Source: Liolophura sinensis (taxonomy: Eukaryota; Mollusca; Polyplacophora; Chitonida; Chitonidae). Taken from it: a stretch of DNA of 64,000 nt. The position numbers were made by a program, and so were the translations under genes. Numbering within the stretch: the first letter of the stretch is position 1; the number at the start of each line of letters is the position of its first letter. The notes beneath the pieces were generated by a model. It saw only the letters and a program-made list of their open reading frames with translations, ran no database searches and was not told where the DNA came from. The stretch spans positions 11,446,706 through 11,510,705 of the forward strand of contig NC_088296.1 of NCBI RefSeq assembly GCF_032854445.1. The letters are read 5' to 3'. Shown here one piece after another: positions 13,001 to 25,270 of this stretch.

Positions 13001-13242
13001 TACACTCAAAAAAATTAATCCGTTAATGTTATCTCAGTGATGTTGGAATGTATTCTGTTATGATAGCATAATACTGTGTCATATTCAACATAATATCCTG
13101 TTAGTCTAATAGAATCTTTATGTTGAATTAATGGATTGTGTGTGTTGTGCTTAAGAGAATAATGCACTGCAATAACAGAATACAGTATTACTCAGACAAC
13201 ACACTTTCTGTTAAAGCTAACAGAATGTTTTCTGAGTGTGTA
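13001..13242. mobile_element. Palindromic MITE-like element, copy 2
   Basis: The element lies between TA dinucleotides. Its left edge is CACTCAAAAAAATTAATCCG and its right edge, ACAGAATGTTTTCTGAGTGT, is the imperfect inverse. A long inverted relationship continues inward (GAATGTATTCTGTTATGATA on the left, TGCAATAACAGAATACAG on the right). It is about 240 bp and has no coding capacity. Terminal TA and CACTCA inverted ends suggest TA-targeting transposition as in Tc1/mariner-type elements, but the superfamily is inferred. Confidence 0.78.
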
Positions 13243-14867
13243 AGATTGTGTTCCACATGAACAAGTATACTAGAACAGCAGCTTTTTACGTACTTACACT
13301 ATAGCTCACTTCACTTTTAGAATTCTTAGTAAACGTTTAGCCATCACTGCGTATCTGTTACACATATTATGTAAATGGTTATCTTTTACAGAAAATATTC
13401 CACATTTATATGATACGGTACTTTTTACTTGAAATGGTAATCTTTTTTTAATCTTGGTAAAAATCAGTAAACCAGTACGGATATATCCCACTCCTCGCCC
13501 AAATAGATGAAAGTTCACAATAGAGTGAATAAGACACGCGTTTTTTCTTTAAAGTATGTGTAATGGATGAAGGCTGCAAATCTAGCATGCATTTTTCTGA
13601 GTAAATGTTTCAGTAAAAATTTAGTAATCTTTTTAGTAAAGAAATAGTAATCTTTAATTTTATGTGAAGTGAAACTTTACTGAATCAGACGCAGCCACAC
13701 TGCACCTTTTTTCAGTAAACAGGGCTGGTAAAGTCCTGGCTATAGATTCTGAGTTCAAATCGCGGTATGGCCAACAGTTGCATGAACGTTTGCATGCACT
13801 TTACTGCTAGTTTTATGACGTCATAATATCGCACTGATCATGGCCATGGATAGATGCAGGGAAATGCAACATGAAAACGACCATGGCGTCCCAGACAAGC
13901 GCCGGAAGTGCTGATGGTAAATGTTTCTTCGGGTCTACGGTGTAGTTAGATAACAGTCCGTGTAGCGGGGCCAGCTACGAGATCTGACTTGAGTGAGACT
14001 GTTACGATTCCCAGGCTCCACTATGGGGAGCAGGCTGATATCATCCTCGGATCTGGTATGACCAAAAAGCTTTTTTTAATTAGAATGCTTTTTGATTACG
14101 GATTGTTATTTATGTAAACTATACATTTCATTGAGGCTCGGTATTGTCTGTTTTTAACGTTATCCGATATTTCCTGTTGTCAAGTGCAGATCTTGTAGCT
14201 CACCTTGAGTGGAAATATTCGGATACTTCAAAATTAACGCTCCGCACTAAGTAATGGGTTTTTCGGTCGCCATGGAGGCGCGTGGTCATTTCTGCACGAG
14301 ACGCTAGTCTCGCCGACAGACATTTTTCACACGATGAATGAGATCCTTTGTTTAAGGTTTCCAGGGCAGCCGACGTCTTTCTGTGTGTTTGACAGAACAA
14401 TTTGTTAACTGAGGTAGTCTCGTTTGAACGTCCTTACTAATCATACACGCTCGCGCATAACTAGTACGATACTGGTATTAGTCGTTTCATTCAGAGCCAT
14501 ATCGTATTTTCATGTCAATTAAACGGTATGGTATTTTAGAATTATCCATGCTTAGTGGGGAAAAATAAGCTTTTATGTTCGTTCTTCATTTACATTAAAT
14601 ACGTAGGGTTTCCCTCAGCGCTAATGACCGCCATTAGCAAGATAGTGTCGAAGCCAAGGTGACATCGGGATTTATGTAAGCCTAGAATAAGAAATTATCA
14701 CATTAGTTCTGTTTTATGACCAGGTTTAAGCAATATGTTTACTCCATGTAGAGGGGATATTAACATGCTGAACGACATAATCACGCCACGAGTTAGATTA
14801 ACACATGGGATGACTGCCTTTTGCAAATTCCACATGTTTCTGGTCACATCCTGCTTCAGATAGTTGT
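13243..14867. other. Non-coding stretch, unassigned
   Basis: No convincing gene. Open frames at 13306-13518 and 14200-14400 (minus) have no recognisable features. An AT-rich patch at 13600-13670 repeats AGTAATCTTT-like words. Confidence 0.5.
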
Positions 14868-15330
14868 ACTACGATTTGGTTTAATACGTGTGATCGCTGT
14901 CTACAGCAAATTTCGCACATTACAGTTGACGTAAGCGTACTACGATTGGGGCTCAACACATAGGATTATTACCTATAGCAAATTTCGCGCATTACAGTTG
15001 ACGTAAGCGTACCACGATTTGGCTCAACACATAGGATTATTACCTGTAGCAAATTTCACACATTACAGTTGACATAAGCGTACTACGATTTAGATTAACA
15101 CATGGGATTATTGCTTGTAGTAAATTTCGCACATTACAGTTGACGTAAGCGTACTACGATTGGGGCTCAACACATAGGATTATTGCCTAAGCTAAATTTC
15201 GTATATTATAATGGACATAAGCGTATTACGACTTGGCTTAAGACATAAGAACACTGCCTATAGCAAATTTCACCCGTTACATTTGACATGTGACATAAGC
15301 GTAAAGTTGACAAAACAGTACCACAAGTTG
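14868..15330. repeat. 72-bp tandem repeat array
   Basis: About six imperfect copies of a roughly 72-bp unit with landmarks TACGATTGGGGCTCAACACA, GGATTATTACCTATAGCAAA and CATTACAGTTGACGTAAGCG. Copies start near 14868, 14940, 15011, 15083 and 15154. Degenerate traces (GGCTTAACACATAGG, ACATAATCACGCC) extend from about 14760 to 15450. No coding frame is present. Confidence 0.88.
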
Positions 15331-16140
15331 GCTTAACACGTATGATTACCTTCTATACGAAATTTTACGTTTTACTCTTAAACAAGCCAAACGCCATAAT
15401 CTTGCCGCTGATTTGGCTTAACACATAGGGTACATGTGTTAATCCAAAAGGTACGTACAGAGCGACATAATCACTTACACTGTCTACCTTCGCCGTCAGA
15501 AACTGTAAATATTTAACGCTTACGGATACACCTTGCTGGAGTAAAGGCCAACTGTTGCTCCAATTCGCATGTGTCAATTGTCATTCTTCAGCTATCATGT
15601 CACTAGATAACGCATTAGACGAGACTTGTGGCGAGCCGACTTTTGGAAGGGTTTCATGTTTTTTTTACGTCTCGTAAACATCATAACGCGGAGATAACTT
15701 ACTCATACCGAGATTTATGGTTGTCAGAAATTCCACACAGACAATATTAAGGGTCAGGACACGCGATGTTTTTATAGATAATGTAAACTTCCTGATAAAG
15801 AATGTAGGAGGCCTGTCTACTAACAGTATGTCCTTTTTATGTTTTTATTTACGACAATGTGGGCGAAAACCCTTTTCCTTCCACATATATGTACCTCCGC
15901 CGTTTTTCCTTCCCACTGAATTCCACCACTTTAAAGCCCGGGCCTCCCGCCACCACTACTTTGCATTCAGCCTGCCTTAACAACCCCCCAACTTAACTCC
16001 AGTACTTTTCCTCCCCAATAACCTCCAGCATTTTTAGCCCTAACTTACAATCCCCGCCTACCCACACCACTCTTCTCGCAACTACTTTTGCAAATACATC
16101 TACCTCTACATTGTTTTTACCCCACCTACATTGAAACCTA
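15331..16140. other. Non-coding stretch, degenerate edge of repeats
   Basis: Degenerate continuation of the 72-bp repeat to about 15450, then unassigned sequence that becomes pyrimidine-rich from 15900 towards the next array. No gene is recognised in the 15717-15980 open frame. Confidence 0.5.
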
Positions 16141-16153
16141 CCCCCCCCCCCTC

Positions 16154-16196
<43 letters not shown>
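16141..16196. repeat. C-run and CA microsatellite
   Basis: An 11-base C run (16141-16151) is followed by about 21 CA dinucleotides (16155-16196). It sits directly at the start of the 32-bp minisatellite. Confidence 0.95.
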
Positions 16197-16197
<1 letters not shown>

Positions 16198-16812
16198 ACT
16201 TTTGCTCCTCCCTCATACTTACCTACAGAACTTTCACTCCTCACTTACACGTATCCACACCACTTTTACTCCTCGCTTACAAGTACCCACACTACTTTTT
16301 TGCTCCTTGTTCACACGTACCTACCGCACTTTTGCTCTTCACTCACACGTACCTACAGCACCTTCGCTCCTCACTTACACGTATCCACACCACTTTTGCT
16401 CCTTGCTCACACGTACCTACACCACTTTTGCTCCTTACTCACACGTGCCCACACTACTTTTGTTCCTCACTTACACGAACCTACATCACTTTTGCTCCTC
16501 ACTTACAAGTAGCTACACCACTTTTGTTCCCTGCTTACACTTACCTAGACCACATTTGCTCCTCACCCACACGTACCTACACCACTTTTGCTGCTCACTT
16601 ACACGTACATATATCACTTTTGCTCGATCACACGTACCAACATCACTTTCGCTCCTCACTTACACGTATCCACGCCACTTTTACTCCTCGCTTGCACGAA
16701 CCTACACCACTTTTTTGCTCACTTACACGAACCTACACCACCTTTGTTCCTCACTTACAAGTAGCTACACCATCTTTGTTCCTCACTTACAAGTAGCTAC
16801 AGAACGTTTACT
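16197..16812. repeat. 32-bp minisatellite array
   Basis: About 19 imperfect copies of a 32-bp unit with CACTTTTGCTCCTCACTTAC and ACGTACCTACAC. Since 32 is not a multiple of three, each frame cycles through the same three peptide phrases every 96 bp. All three plus frames are free of stops, giving open frames of up to 260 codons (16088-16870). Low-complexity peptides, no signature and a microsatellite start make these artefacts rather than genes. Confidence 0.92.
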
Positions 16813-17304
16813 CTTAACTCACCACCAATTACATTTTTTTTTCAAATGCACCCAGTTAAAACCTCAGTAAATTAATGATAGTCGGCCTTTGTGTTACCTG
16901 ACAATAGCTCAATGAGACTAGACAACAAGTTGCGAGTTGTTATAGAACTCAATTCACTGCTTTCAGAACTGAAAATCGCAAACATTCTGACAGACGGGGG
17001 TAAGTGGGGAAGGGTGTACTGTTGCAGGCAACTGATAAATTACCATAAAAATTGAATAGCAGACGAAGACACAATGATCGTATTTCTAAAACAATATTCA
17101 CGCCACTTGATTTATTCCAGTGATTCTATCAAGCGTACGTACTAAGTATGTTTAAAACATGACGACATATCCTCACCAAAGTTCTAGAAATCGCCCGTGA
17201 AAAACCTCTAGGGTGCAGGAAAAGCAATTGTAGAATGTAATACAGTCTTGTCAAGGTCTACTGCATACATGCAAAAAGCCCATCTGGTAATCTGCTACTT
17301 GTAG
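16813..17304. other. Non-coding stretch between two minisatellites
   Basis: Unassigned sequence with no notable open frame or dispersed repeat. Confidence 0.55.
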
Positions 17305-18333
17305 GATACATTGTTCCTCTGCAGGGCAGACAGTCAGTTTACATTGTTCTTCTGCAGGGCAGACAGTCAGCTTACATTGTTCCTCTGTAGGGGCAGACAG
17401 TCAGTTTACATTGTTCCCTTGCTGGGGCAAACAGTCGGTTTACATTGTTCCTCTACAGAAGCAGACAGTCAGTTTACATTGTTCCTCTGCCGGAGCAAAC
17501 AGTCAGTTTACATTGTTCCTCTGCAGGGGCAGACAGTCAGTTTACATTGTTCCTCTGCAGGTGCAGACAGTTAATTTTCAGCTTACGATCATCCTCTATG
17601 AATTTTTCGTCTACATTGTTCCTCTGCCGGGGCAAACAGTCAGTTTACATTGTTCCTCTGCAGGGGCAGACAGTCAGTTTACATTGTTCCTCTACAGAAG
17701 CAGACAGTCAGTTTACATTGTTCCTCTGTAGGGGCAAACAGTCAGTTTACATTGTTCCTCTGCAGGGGCAAACAGTCAGTTTACATTGTTCCTCTGCAGG
17801 GGCAAACAGTCGGTTTACATTGTTCCTCTGCAGGGGCAGACAGTCAGTTTACATTGTTTCCTCTGCAGGGGCAAACAGTCAGTTTACATTGTTCCTCTGC
17901 AGGGGCAGACAGTTAATTTTCAGTTTACGGTCATCCTCTATGAATTTTTCGTCTACATTGTTCCTCTGCCGGGGCAAACAGTCAGTCTACATTGTTCCTC
18001 TGCAGGGGCAAACAGTCAGTTTATTTTGTTCCACATATCCTCTGCCGGGGTAAACAGTCAGTTTACATTGTTCATCTGCCGGGGCAAACAGTCAGTTTAC
18101 ATTGTTCCTCTGCAGGAGCAGACAGTCAGTTTACATTTTTCCTCTGCAGGAGCAGACAGTCAGCTTACATTGTGCCTCTGCAGGAGCAGACAGTCAGTTG
18201 ACATTGTTCTTCTGCCGGGGTAAACAGTCAGTTTACATTGTTCCTCTGCAGGAGCAGACAGTCAGTTCTAAGTTTGCATTATTCTTGTCAAGGAGCATAC
18301 AGTCAATTTTCTGTTTGCACGTTCCTCTGCATA
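17305..18333. repeat. 34-bp minisatellite array with higher-order structure
   Basis: About 28 copies of a 34-bp unit built on GTTCCTCTGCAGGGGCAGAC and AGTCAGTTTACATT. A different 44-bp segment (TCATCCTCTATGAATTTTTC in its centre) interrupts it twice, at 17571-17614 and 17913-17956, 342 bp apart; this shows block duplication. Common variants are CAGGGGCAGAC and CCGGGGCAAAC. Open frames of up to 202 codons cross the array but encode only the cycling repeat peptide (QSVYIVPL, SLHCSSAGA, QFTLFLCR). Confidence 0.93.
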
Positions 18334-19192
18334 AATAGACAAGGAATTTCAGGCCTGGAATTTGTATTGACCGGCGTGTTAATAAAATGACATCTCCTCT
18401 CCGCCTCCACCCTCCCAGGCGCACCTCACTCCCACGCACCTGTCTCCTTTAATACCACATTTGCACACTCTTCTGAAACGATTCCCACGGAATCTTGGCC
18501 GTCAACTCTTGATGCAAATCAACTTTGTCGTTAGCGATTTTATTACATAACGATCTATTGCACAGACTGGTCTTTTAAAAAATGGCCTTGGCAGAGGCGG
18601 AGGTCATTAGCACAGCGCGATTTGCGAGCATACACGGAACTTATAAGGTGGGAAAGCATTGTCAATATTTTACCATATAGATAGCTTCTCATCCAAGCAC
18701 TAAATGACTTCGATTGCAGCAGCCACTCTAAACCAGACATTAAGCTATGAATAGAGTTGTACGCCAAGCGGGGTTTCTTTAATAGTTCCCGTTTGTTATA
18801 TCCGGGATGTTTGTACGATAATGCATGGTGTTATCTATGCATTGTTCGACTCTTCTGTCACGCACTCCTTTGAAGTGCGCCCAGATGAGACGCACACAGC
18901 GCTATATCGGATTACCCAGTTAATTTCCACGCTGTGGTTGTCGGTGCGTTTTTTTCTGCAGGACTGCTTTTTGCTTCGTACTTTGTGGAAACCTTCAGGT
19001 GCGTTTCGTCCGCATCTACATGTAATCGTGCGTTTGTGCTTTTAATCCAATGGAAGCATTCAGGTTTCTTCTGAGACTTTTTTATTGATGTAAACTGTTG
19101 TTTGAAGTTACCTAACAGGTTCTCAGTCAACCATAATGCAACTGACCTCAGCTACATCAATTCAAGTGTTATTTTCAAATAACCTTTATACC
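18334..19192. other. Non-coding stretch, unassigned
   Basis: No gene recognised. Short open frames at 18555-18767 (minus) and 18821-19045 (plus) lack any signature. Confidence 0.5.
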
Positions 19193-19516
19193 TGCCCCGA
19201 TACCCAGTTTGTAGAGCGTCCTCATCGGGAGGGTCAATCCTGGGTCGGGTCACACGTAACACCTTAAAAGAGGAAGTTGTCTCTTCTTTGCTTGGCGCTT
19301 AGCATTAAGGGGACCATGCAACGACTGGTTGGCCCGTATCTGTATAATGGCTTGGGCGGGGCCGCTTTTTTGCCTTTCGTAAGTCGCCTCAGTGTAACAA
19401 CACTAGAAAAATGAGCGGTGGAAGTCCGTGCTGCAACAAGGAGGCACATTACATACACCCTAAGGATTCCTTCGTTGTCATACGACGACGCCAAACCCCA
19501 AGCACTCATTCATTGG
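19193..19516 (+). repeat. SINE-A, near full length
   Basis: The tRNA-like head CCCGATACCCAGTTTGTAGA with GCGTC corresponds to a pol III A box, and GGGTCAATCCTGGGTCGGGT to the B-box region. The body follows (TTAAAAGAGGAAGTTGT, GCAACGACTGGTTGGCCCGT, CAACAAGGAGGCACATTACA), then the 3' core and a CACTCATTCATT tail. The open frame on the opposite strand (19264-19509) is only this repeat. Confidence 0.9.
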
Positions 19517-20982
19517 CTCAGATACGCTTAATACTTTGCATGTTATCAGCCTAATAATAAATTTGAATAAAACCTTATCCTAGAAAGGTTTAGACCAACC
19601 GTGACGCCAAATGCTGGTTGAAGTCTTCATTGAAGTGTGTTGTTTTGAGTATTGTACGGATTTCACATAGCATATATGATTGTACACATTACATTGATCG
19701 ACTGAATCTAGTGTATACTTGAATCTGGAAGATTGCTATGTGCACATGTTTACACAGTGATACTTATGCCACCAGGTCCAAGATACTCAATCCTGGATAA
19801 ATTTAATAAAACATTGGCTTGAATACGACCTGGCTGTAAAAGCAAAACGCTGTATCGAAGTTTTACAACGTAGCAGTAAATGGCAGAATTACCTTCACTC
19901 CGTACTTCCTTACTTAACAGTTTCAATGAACGCATTGTAAAGTAATCCGGCCATTGAATAATAAAGAATAATAAGGAAAGATAGTGGAACACGCGTTGCA
20001 GCACAAACAACTTTCCAATGGTCTGTTACATTCTGTTTGCTGCTTGCTGTATCGATTGAGTGTAATTATGAACTAATTCTAGACTGTGTCGCACGCCATC
20101 CTCTTGATACACGTCGTTATTGAAGTGATCCTGTACTGTATCATACTGAGTCGCCGTCGGTGCCATCCGTGTGCCTTAAAATTAGAAGAATTTTAGGCAG
20201 AAAAGACTACAAAACCATCTGCCTCAAAGATGTACCAATGCATTGAGGGAAATGTTATGAGTCAATAATATAACCATATGAGTTTTTTGACCTAGCTGAT
20301 CTGATCATATGACTCAGTTGTCTGAGCTGAATTAACTAAAATGTATAGCTCAGAATTTTGAGTCTTCTTTCAGTGTACCCCACACCCACAGAGGTTATTG
20401 GTTTTTTCCTGCTGGGTGTACTAATGGCCTAAAATACCTAGCAGCAAATCCCTGTCTGTTATAATGCATTCCTCATCTTCGGTTACCTTGTCCTCATTCC
20501 CAGACGGTTCAATCGACCAAAACAGTCACACGATAGGCGAGATAAGAATTACAAGCGCTTAACGATGGATTGATTGTACTCTAGCGCCTCCTGTGGCGAT
20601 GTTTCTGAGAGTCGGGGACATGTTTTGTCACAGAATAAACTTGAAGTACCTTTGAGGGAAGACTTCGTATCGACGCACAAGCTAGAGAGCTTTAAGAAAA
20701 GATAATACTGTCTGGCTGGAAGTATAAAAATCGAACATGTTGTCGTGACGGTTGTGCACTGTGTAACGGTCTTCTAATGAATGTCAGGGTGAAATATAAT
20801 AAGGTGGATAGGCAATGGCTTTACTACTTACCCATTTATATGAACACTTAGATTAAACCATAACTTAGACCTTTTTCATATTTGAGGATTATTTATCTTA
20901 TCAAACATGTCTTTGTATTACTGTGTCACGTGACATAGCCACGTGATGTTAACTGAACTTAAATAAATTTCAATAGGTTTGA
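19517..20982. other. Non-coding stretch, unassigned
   Basis: No gene recognised. The 86-codon minus frame at 19750-20010 has one hydrophobic stretch but no family resemblance. A possible family C scrap (CCATTTATATGAACACTTAG) lies at 20832-20851. Confidence 0.5.
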
Positions 20983-21078
20983 TTTATTTATTTGTTTCAG
21001 TCTGGTTTTATGTCGTACTCAAGAATATTTCGTTTACACTACTGCCGTTAAAGGTTTGTGAGTGGAGAAAACTTGGTA
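20983..21078 (-). repeat. SINE-B tail fragment
   Basis: TTTATTTATTTGTTTCAGTC leads into TTTTATGTCGTACTCAAGAA and TATTTCGTTTACACTACTGC, the SINE-B 3' core in reverse. TATGTCGTACT is intermediate between the SINE-A and SINE-B cores. Confidence 0.75.
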
Positions 21079-23496
21079 GATCTAGGTGCATAACACAACC
21101 CTTCAGCCTGGTTTTAATGACGCAAAACGGGCAGTCAAAACAGGAATTCGAGAACGCGAGCTTATTCAGCAAGGGCCTCTGATTTGATTTGGTTGCATCA
21201 CTGTTAGCTAACGCTGTACAAAGACGTGTCACTTGTGCTATGTTGCCAGTTGTATAAGGGGACGAGGTAACACTAGCCATTAGCGAGTTTAAGACGAACT
21301 CTTCCACGTATGTCACATGTGACGTGTCATATAAGTGGGGGACAGGCAATTCCCGGCGAATTTCATGCAAGCTCACGCAACGGAGCACCGTCGATCACAC
21401 GCAATGCCAGCAATGCTCAAGGGGATATCGTCTTCAGCGAGATGCGTGTCTCCGACGACTGAGGCAGCCAGCCCTCTAATATGCTTCAGTAGATGAATAT
21501 ACCTGACTGCAGATGTATATCTCACCATCTACCTATCATCGTGCATAATCATTTCCAGCAAGGCTTCGTATAATCGACAGAATATATAGAGAGCTAAGCC
21601 AGCTAATAGTGCCATTACTGTCAGAGCGGTGGTATATTGGGTCTTTTATGGATTAGCATATAATGGATCTTGACAACATCCATATGTCATATCTGGTGTC
21701 CTATGGACATGAGTAGAGGTCTTTCTCTGCCATAAGCTCATAGCTCATCATATCCATCGTCGGTCGGACTAAATCGACGAGGCAAATAGATGACATGGTC
21801 CTTTTATGATGAAACGTTCAGATCCAAGTGAATTTGTGGAGTGCATGAATGCCCGCACAAAATAGGTGAGCATCAACGGAAAAACTCTATCCAAACCTCT
21901 AATTTATGTATGTTTTGGATCTGATAAAGTTCGATTGCAGTGACGTGAAACTAAGACGCAATTGAAGGAGAATGAGTCGCAGGTTCATATGGTATAATAG
22001 TGTATCGCACACAGAGCTCACCCGTCGTATTGTCTCGTCTAATTCGAAGAACAAGAAAACAGAAAAAACGTTAACTATACCATTTGTAATTTTACTCGTG
22101 AAAAAAGTTCTTGTGACATTTGCTACACGACGCCTACTCATACAAAAAAGACCTACCTAAATATTAAAAAACGTCAAAACTCATGCCTTGGCCAACAAAA
22201 GACATATGGCCCAAAGGCCATGTGAACCAAGCCCTTAACAATAAATACTGAATTTACAGGTAATCGCCGAGCTAGCCATCTTGAACGAGGTCAAACAGTA
22301 AAATAATACGGTAAGGTCTTTTGTAGCCCCTTTGTTGTAATTAATGAATCTTTAGACCCGTTGGAAGCATGGGCTTATTAATAAACCGAATGGAATGGAC
22401 TTTGTTTGACCCAAGCAGATCCACCATTCGTTGTAACTTGTCATGTCTTAAACGCCTGCCGGTGCAGTATCAAATATTTAATCTGAAACTGATCAATACA
22501 TGATGATCCTCGCAAGTCAATTAGTAATGATGTTTCACGGATTATGGGTAATACAGACCGTGTGTCAACTGTTGTCTTCTGGTCTTCTGGTCAGTCCGTC
22601 TACAGACTAAAGACAATTGCACGGTTTGCACAAGGTGTCTGCACAGTTGTCGCCATATAGAAATGTATCTTATTTAGTTATTCATTTGAGTGGTGTTTAA
22701 CACTGTACTCAACTATACTATCCGCATAAAACTGAGATTAGTTCTCTTCGTAGAGAAAACCGACGGATGAATTAGTGACGAAGCTTGATCCACTGTTTTT
22801 TCAGTGTGAACCTTTAGGACTGTTGTGGCTCTGCACCATTTACATCTACGAAGTGGTCTACGTACACGTCCACAAATGAAAAACAAGGATCTTTCTTTAA
22901 CAGACGTTTGCTGATACACTGTAGCGTGCACTGCCAGAAACTCGCACAGTGATGAAAACATTAACCATATACAGAATCTTATCTAGTTCACGTACAGTAT
23001 ACAAATGTGAAATCTGAAAATCTGTAAAACATATACCTTGATACACGACAACCAGCGAAGGGGATTAAAACCTAGGTGAAAGCTTTTGTTCCACATTATA
23101 CATGCCGATCTGTGGACATATCGTCCTTGTACTGGTAACAGACGGCTATACTTTGATAAACGATGCTTTTATGCCTTTTTATGGTCACATCACAAGAGTT
23201 TCCTTTTTCATTTTTGGATTTCGAAGCATGTTTTGTAGTAAATAATAAGCTGATTTGATCATTGTGAGTCCACTGATAGGCAAGAACCAGACATATGACC
23301 TCGTTAGTCTGCGACATTAGCCTTTATTTAATACTGAGTGCACATGTTTATAAGAACTATAAATGTCCAAACGCAGTATACTTGAAAAAATCCCTCTCGT
23401 AATAAACCAATCTCATCTTGTGCGATGTTGAATTTCTCTGATTTATTCCGTTAAGGTTAAACGTAAACGCATGAAACTTTTATTTCTATGACGGAA
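21079..23496. other. Non-coding stretch, unassigned
   Basis: The longest minus open frame here, 21008-21388 (126 codons), overlaps the SINE-B fragment at its 3' end and has no recognisable domain. GTCATATCTGGTGTCCTATG at 21687-21706 resembles a word inside the SINE-A variant at 23689 and may be a decayed fragment. Confidence 0.45.
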
Positions 23497-23848
23497 CCCC
23501 TTCGATGACTTAATTGTTAGAGCGTCCTCCTCAAAGTCGGGAGACCTCGGGATCAAATCCGGGTCGGGTTACACTATACACGTTTAAAATAGCACTTGTT
23601 GTCGTCTCACTTGGAGTTCTGCACTGAGAGGATAGAGCAAGCAAACATGACTGGTTGGCCCGTTGTCATTATAATGTTACCAGGTGGAGTGTCATATCTA
23701 GTGTCTCAAGCATGATATTTCAGGGGCGCTTTGGGGGAGTGGATTTTCCCTGCCACAAGAAGACACAGTGTATGCATACACAGCTGTAGACTCCTCGTTA
23801 TCATACGGCTAAAAATTGTTAAGTGTGACGTTAAAATCCCAATATTTG
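23497..23848 (+). repeat. SINE-A variant, near full length
   Basis: It has a tRNA-like head (TTAGAGCGTCCTCCTCAAAG) and B-box region (GGGATCAAATCCGGGTCGGG), and shares GACTGGTTGGCCCGTTGTCA with other SINE-A copies. It then carries a different middle (GTGTCTCAAGCATGATATTT, GCCACAAGAAGACACAGTGT) before the common core ATTGTTAAGTGTGACGTTAA. It therefore looks like a second SINE-A subfamily with an exchanged internal module. Confidence 0.85.
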
Positions 23849-25144
23849 GTGGGGAAGAAAACCGAGCTAGAAACCCCCGATCATAAATGGGTTGTTGGCA
23901 GATTTTCCCACGTACAATCGAAGAGGCATTTAGACTATAGACTAAATTTCAAAGTAATACGATTATATGGTGAGAAGTCAGAAGATTTACTTTAAAAATT
24001 CATCAGGTAGGCAGATTTTAAAAAATATTTTGGCAACATAACTTTTTTTATTTTAGAATTTAGACAGCGAGTTCAGTTTTAAATCAGATGGAGACTAAAA
24101 GTGCATTGTGGGATAGGTACTGTACGATGATGACTTTACACAGGTTGAATTTTTTTTACTTTTGTATAAATAGGTTGTAACTTTTAGATAAGCTTCACGA
24201 ATGATAGGGACAATTGAAGTAAGCACACTAAAAATAAAACAGGAATTGGGTTTACTATCATAAACTTAAGACAAAAACACCATTTTAATGATCCTTTGAT
24301 CAAAAGTTTAACCCGATAATTTTTCTACCGACTTTTGGTCATGGGAATAAACCCTGTGGCGAAGAAATATCGCCTGGGTCGGTCAGCATGAGACAGATAA
24401 TAATCATGTTTTAATCCATATTGTTCCGCGAGTATAGAGAGCAAGGCCCAACTGCAAAGCCACAGTGCCGCCCGCGGCGGAAGAACATGAATATTACAAC
24501 GTAGTCCTGTTCTAATTAATTCCGGAGCGCCCTAGGAAAGCTGCCGTGTTTCAATGCAGCCCTGCCATGTGAGTTACACTGTACAGTTTGAGATGAGGGG
24601 AGAAAAAAAAGTATGACAAAGCTAACTAAGCGTAATTTCTGCCGTAAACGTAAAGCTGCGGTGTGTAAACAATACAATTACATCCTGAGGCTATTGGGAT
24701 AAAAGCTATTTGTGCTATGCACAATTTTTGTTTAAAACAAAACAAACAAACAAAAACAGGCAAAACTAAGCAAGCATAAATTTTACTAAATATTGATGTC
24801 ATACCGCACAGGTTGTGAACTGATAACCAGGTAACGCTAAAATTAGGGCACCCTCCTTGCAACGCTCTATTTGCGGTGCACCCTATGGTATTCCCCGTTG
24901 TTGGCAGGGCATATGATACTGAACAAAAAAATGACCCGCAAAAGGAACCTTATGAGAACAGACGCATGCATAAGTAAAGATAAACTGATCTGTTGAGAAC
25001 CAGAGCAGCATTGACAATGCCACGAACGCACATGTGATATTGGCCGACAAGTCAAAGTAACCCATGAAGTTTACATTTGTAATTTGTGTCAGTTGTCTCT
25101 ACAAACGAGATAATAGCCAGCATCAAAACAAAGGCGAGCGCTCT
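23849..25144. other. Non-coding stretch, unassigned
   Basis: AT-rich with no gene recognised. Minus open frames at 24626-24862 and 24867-25065 are unsupported. Confidence 0.5.
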
Positions 25145-25237
25145 GTCTGGTTTCCTTCAACAGTAATGCTGGACGCCGTCATAGAAATGAAATATCCTGG
25201 AATACGGCGTAAAACACCAATAAAATATATTCATTAA
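25145..25237 (+). repeat. SINE-B tail fragment
   Basis: GTCTGGTTTCCTTCAACAGT, then AATGCTGGACGCCGTCATAG and AATACGGCGTAAAACACCAA. Only the 3' part is kept. It begins a cluster of three SINE pieces in about 730 bp. Confidence 0.8.
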
Positions 25238-25270
25238 TCAAAGGTGAGCAAAGCAGATCCATACTGGAGA

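Noticed and set aside
17445-18053. 202-codon plus open frame and its neighbours
   Set aside because: Produced entirely by the 34-bp minisatellite; overlapping frames in the same DNA are equally open.
21008-21388. 126-codon minus open frame
   Set aside because: It runs through a SINE-B tail fragment and shows no protein family features.
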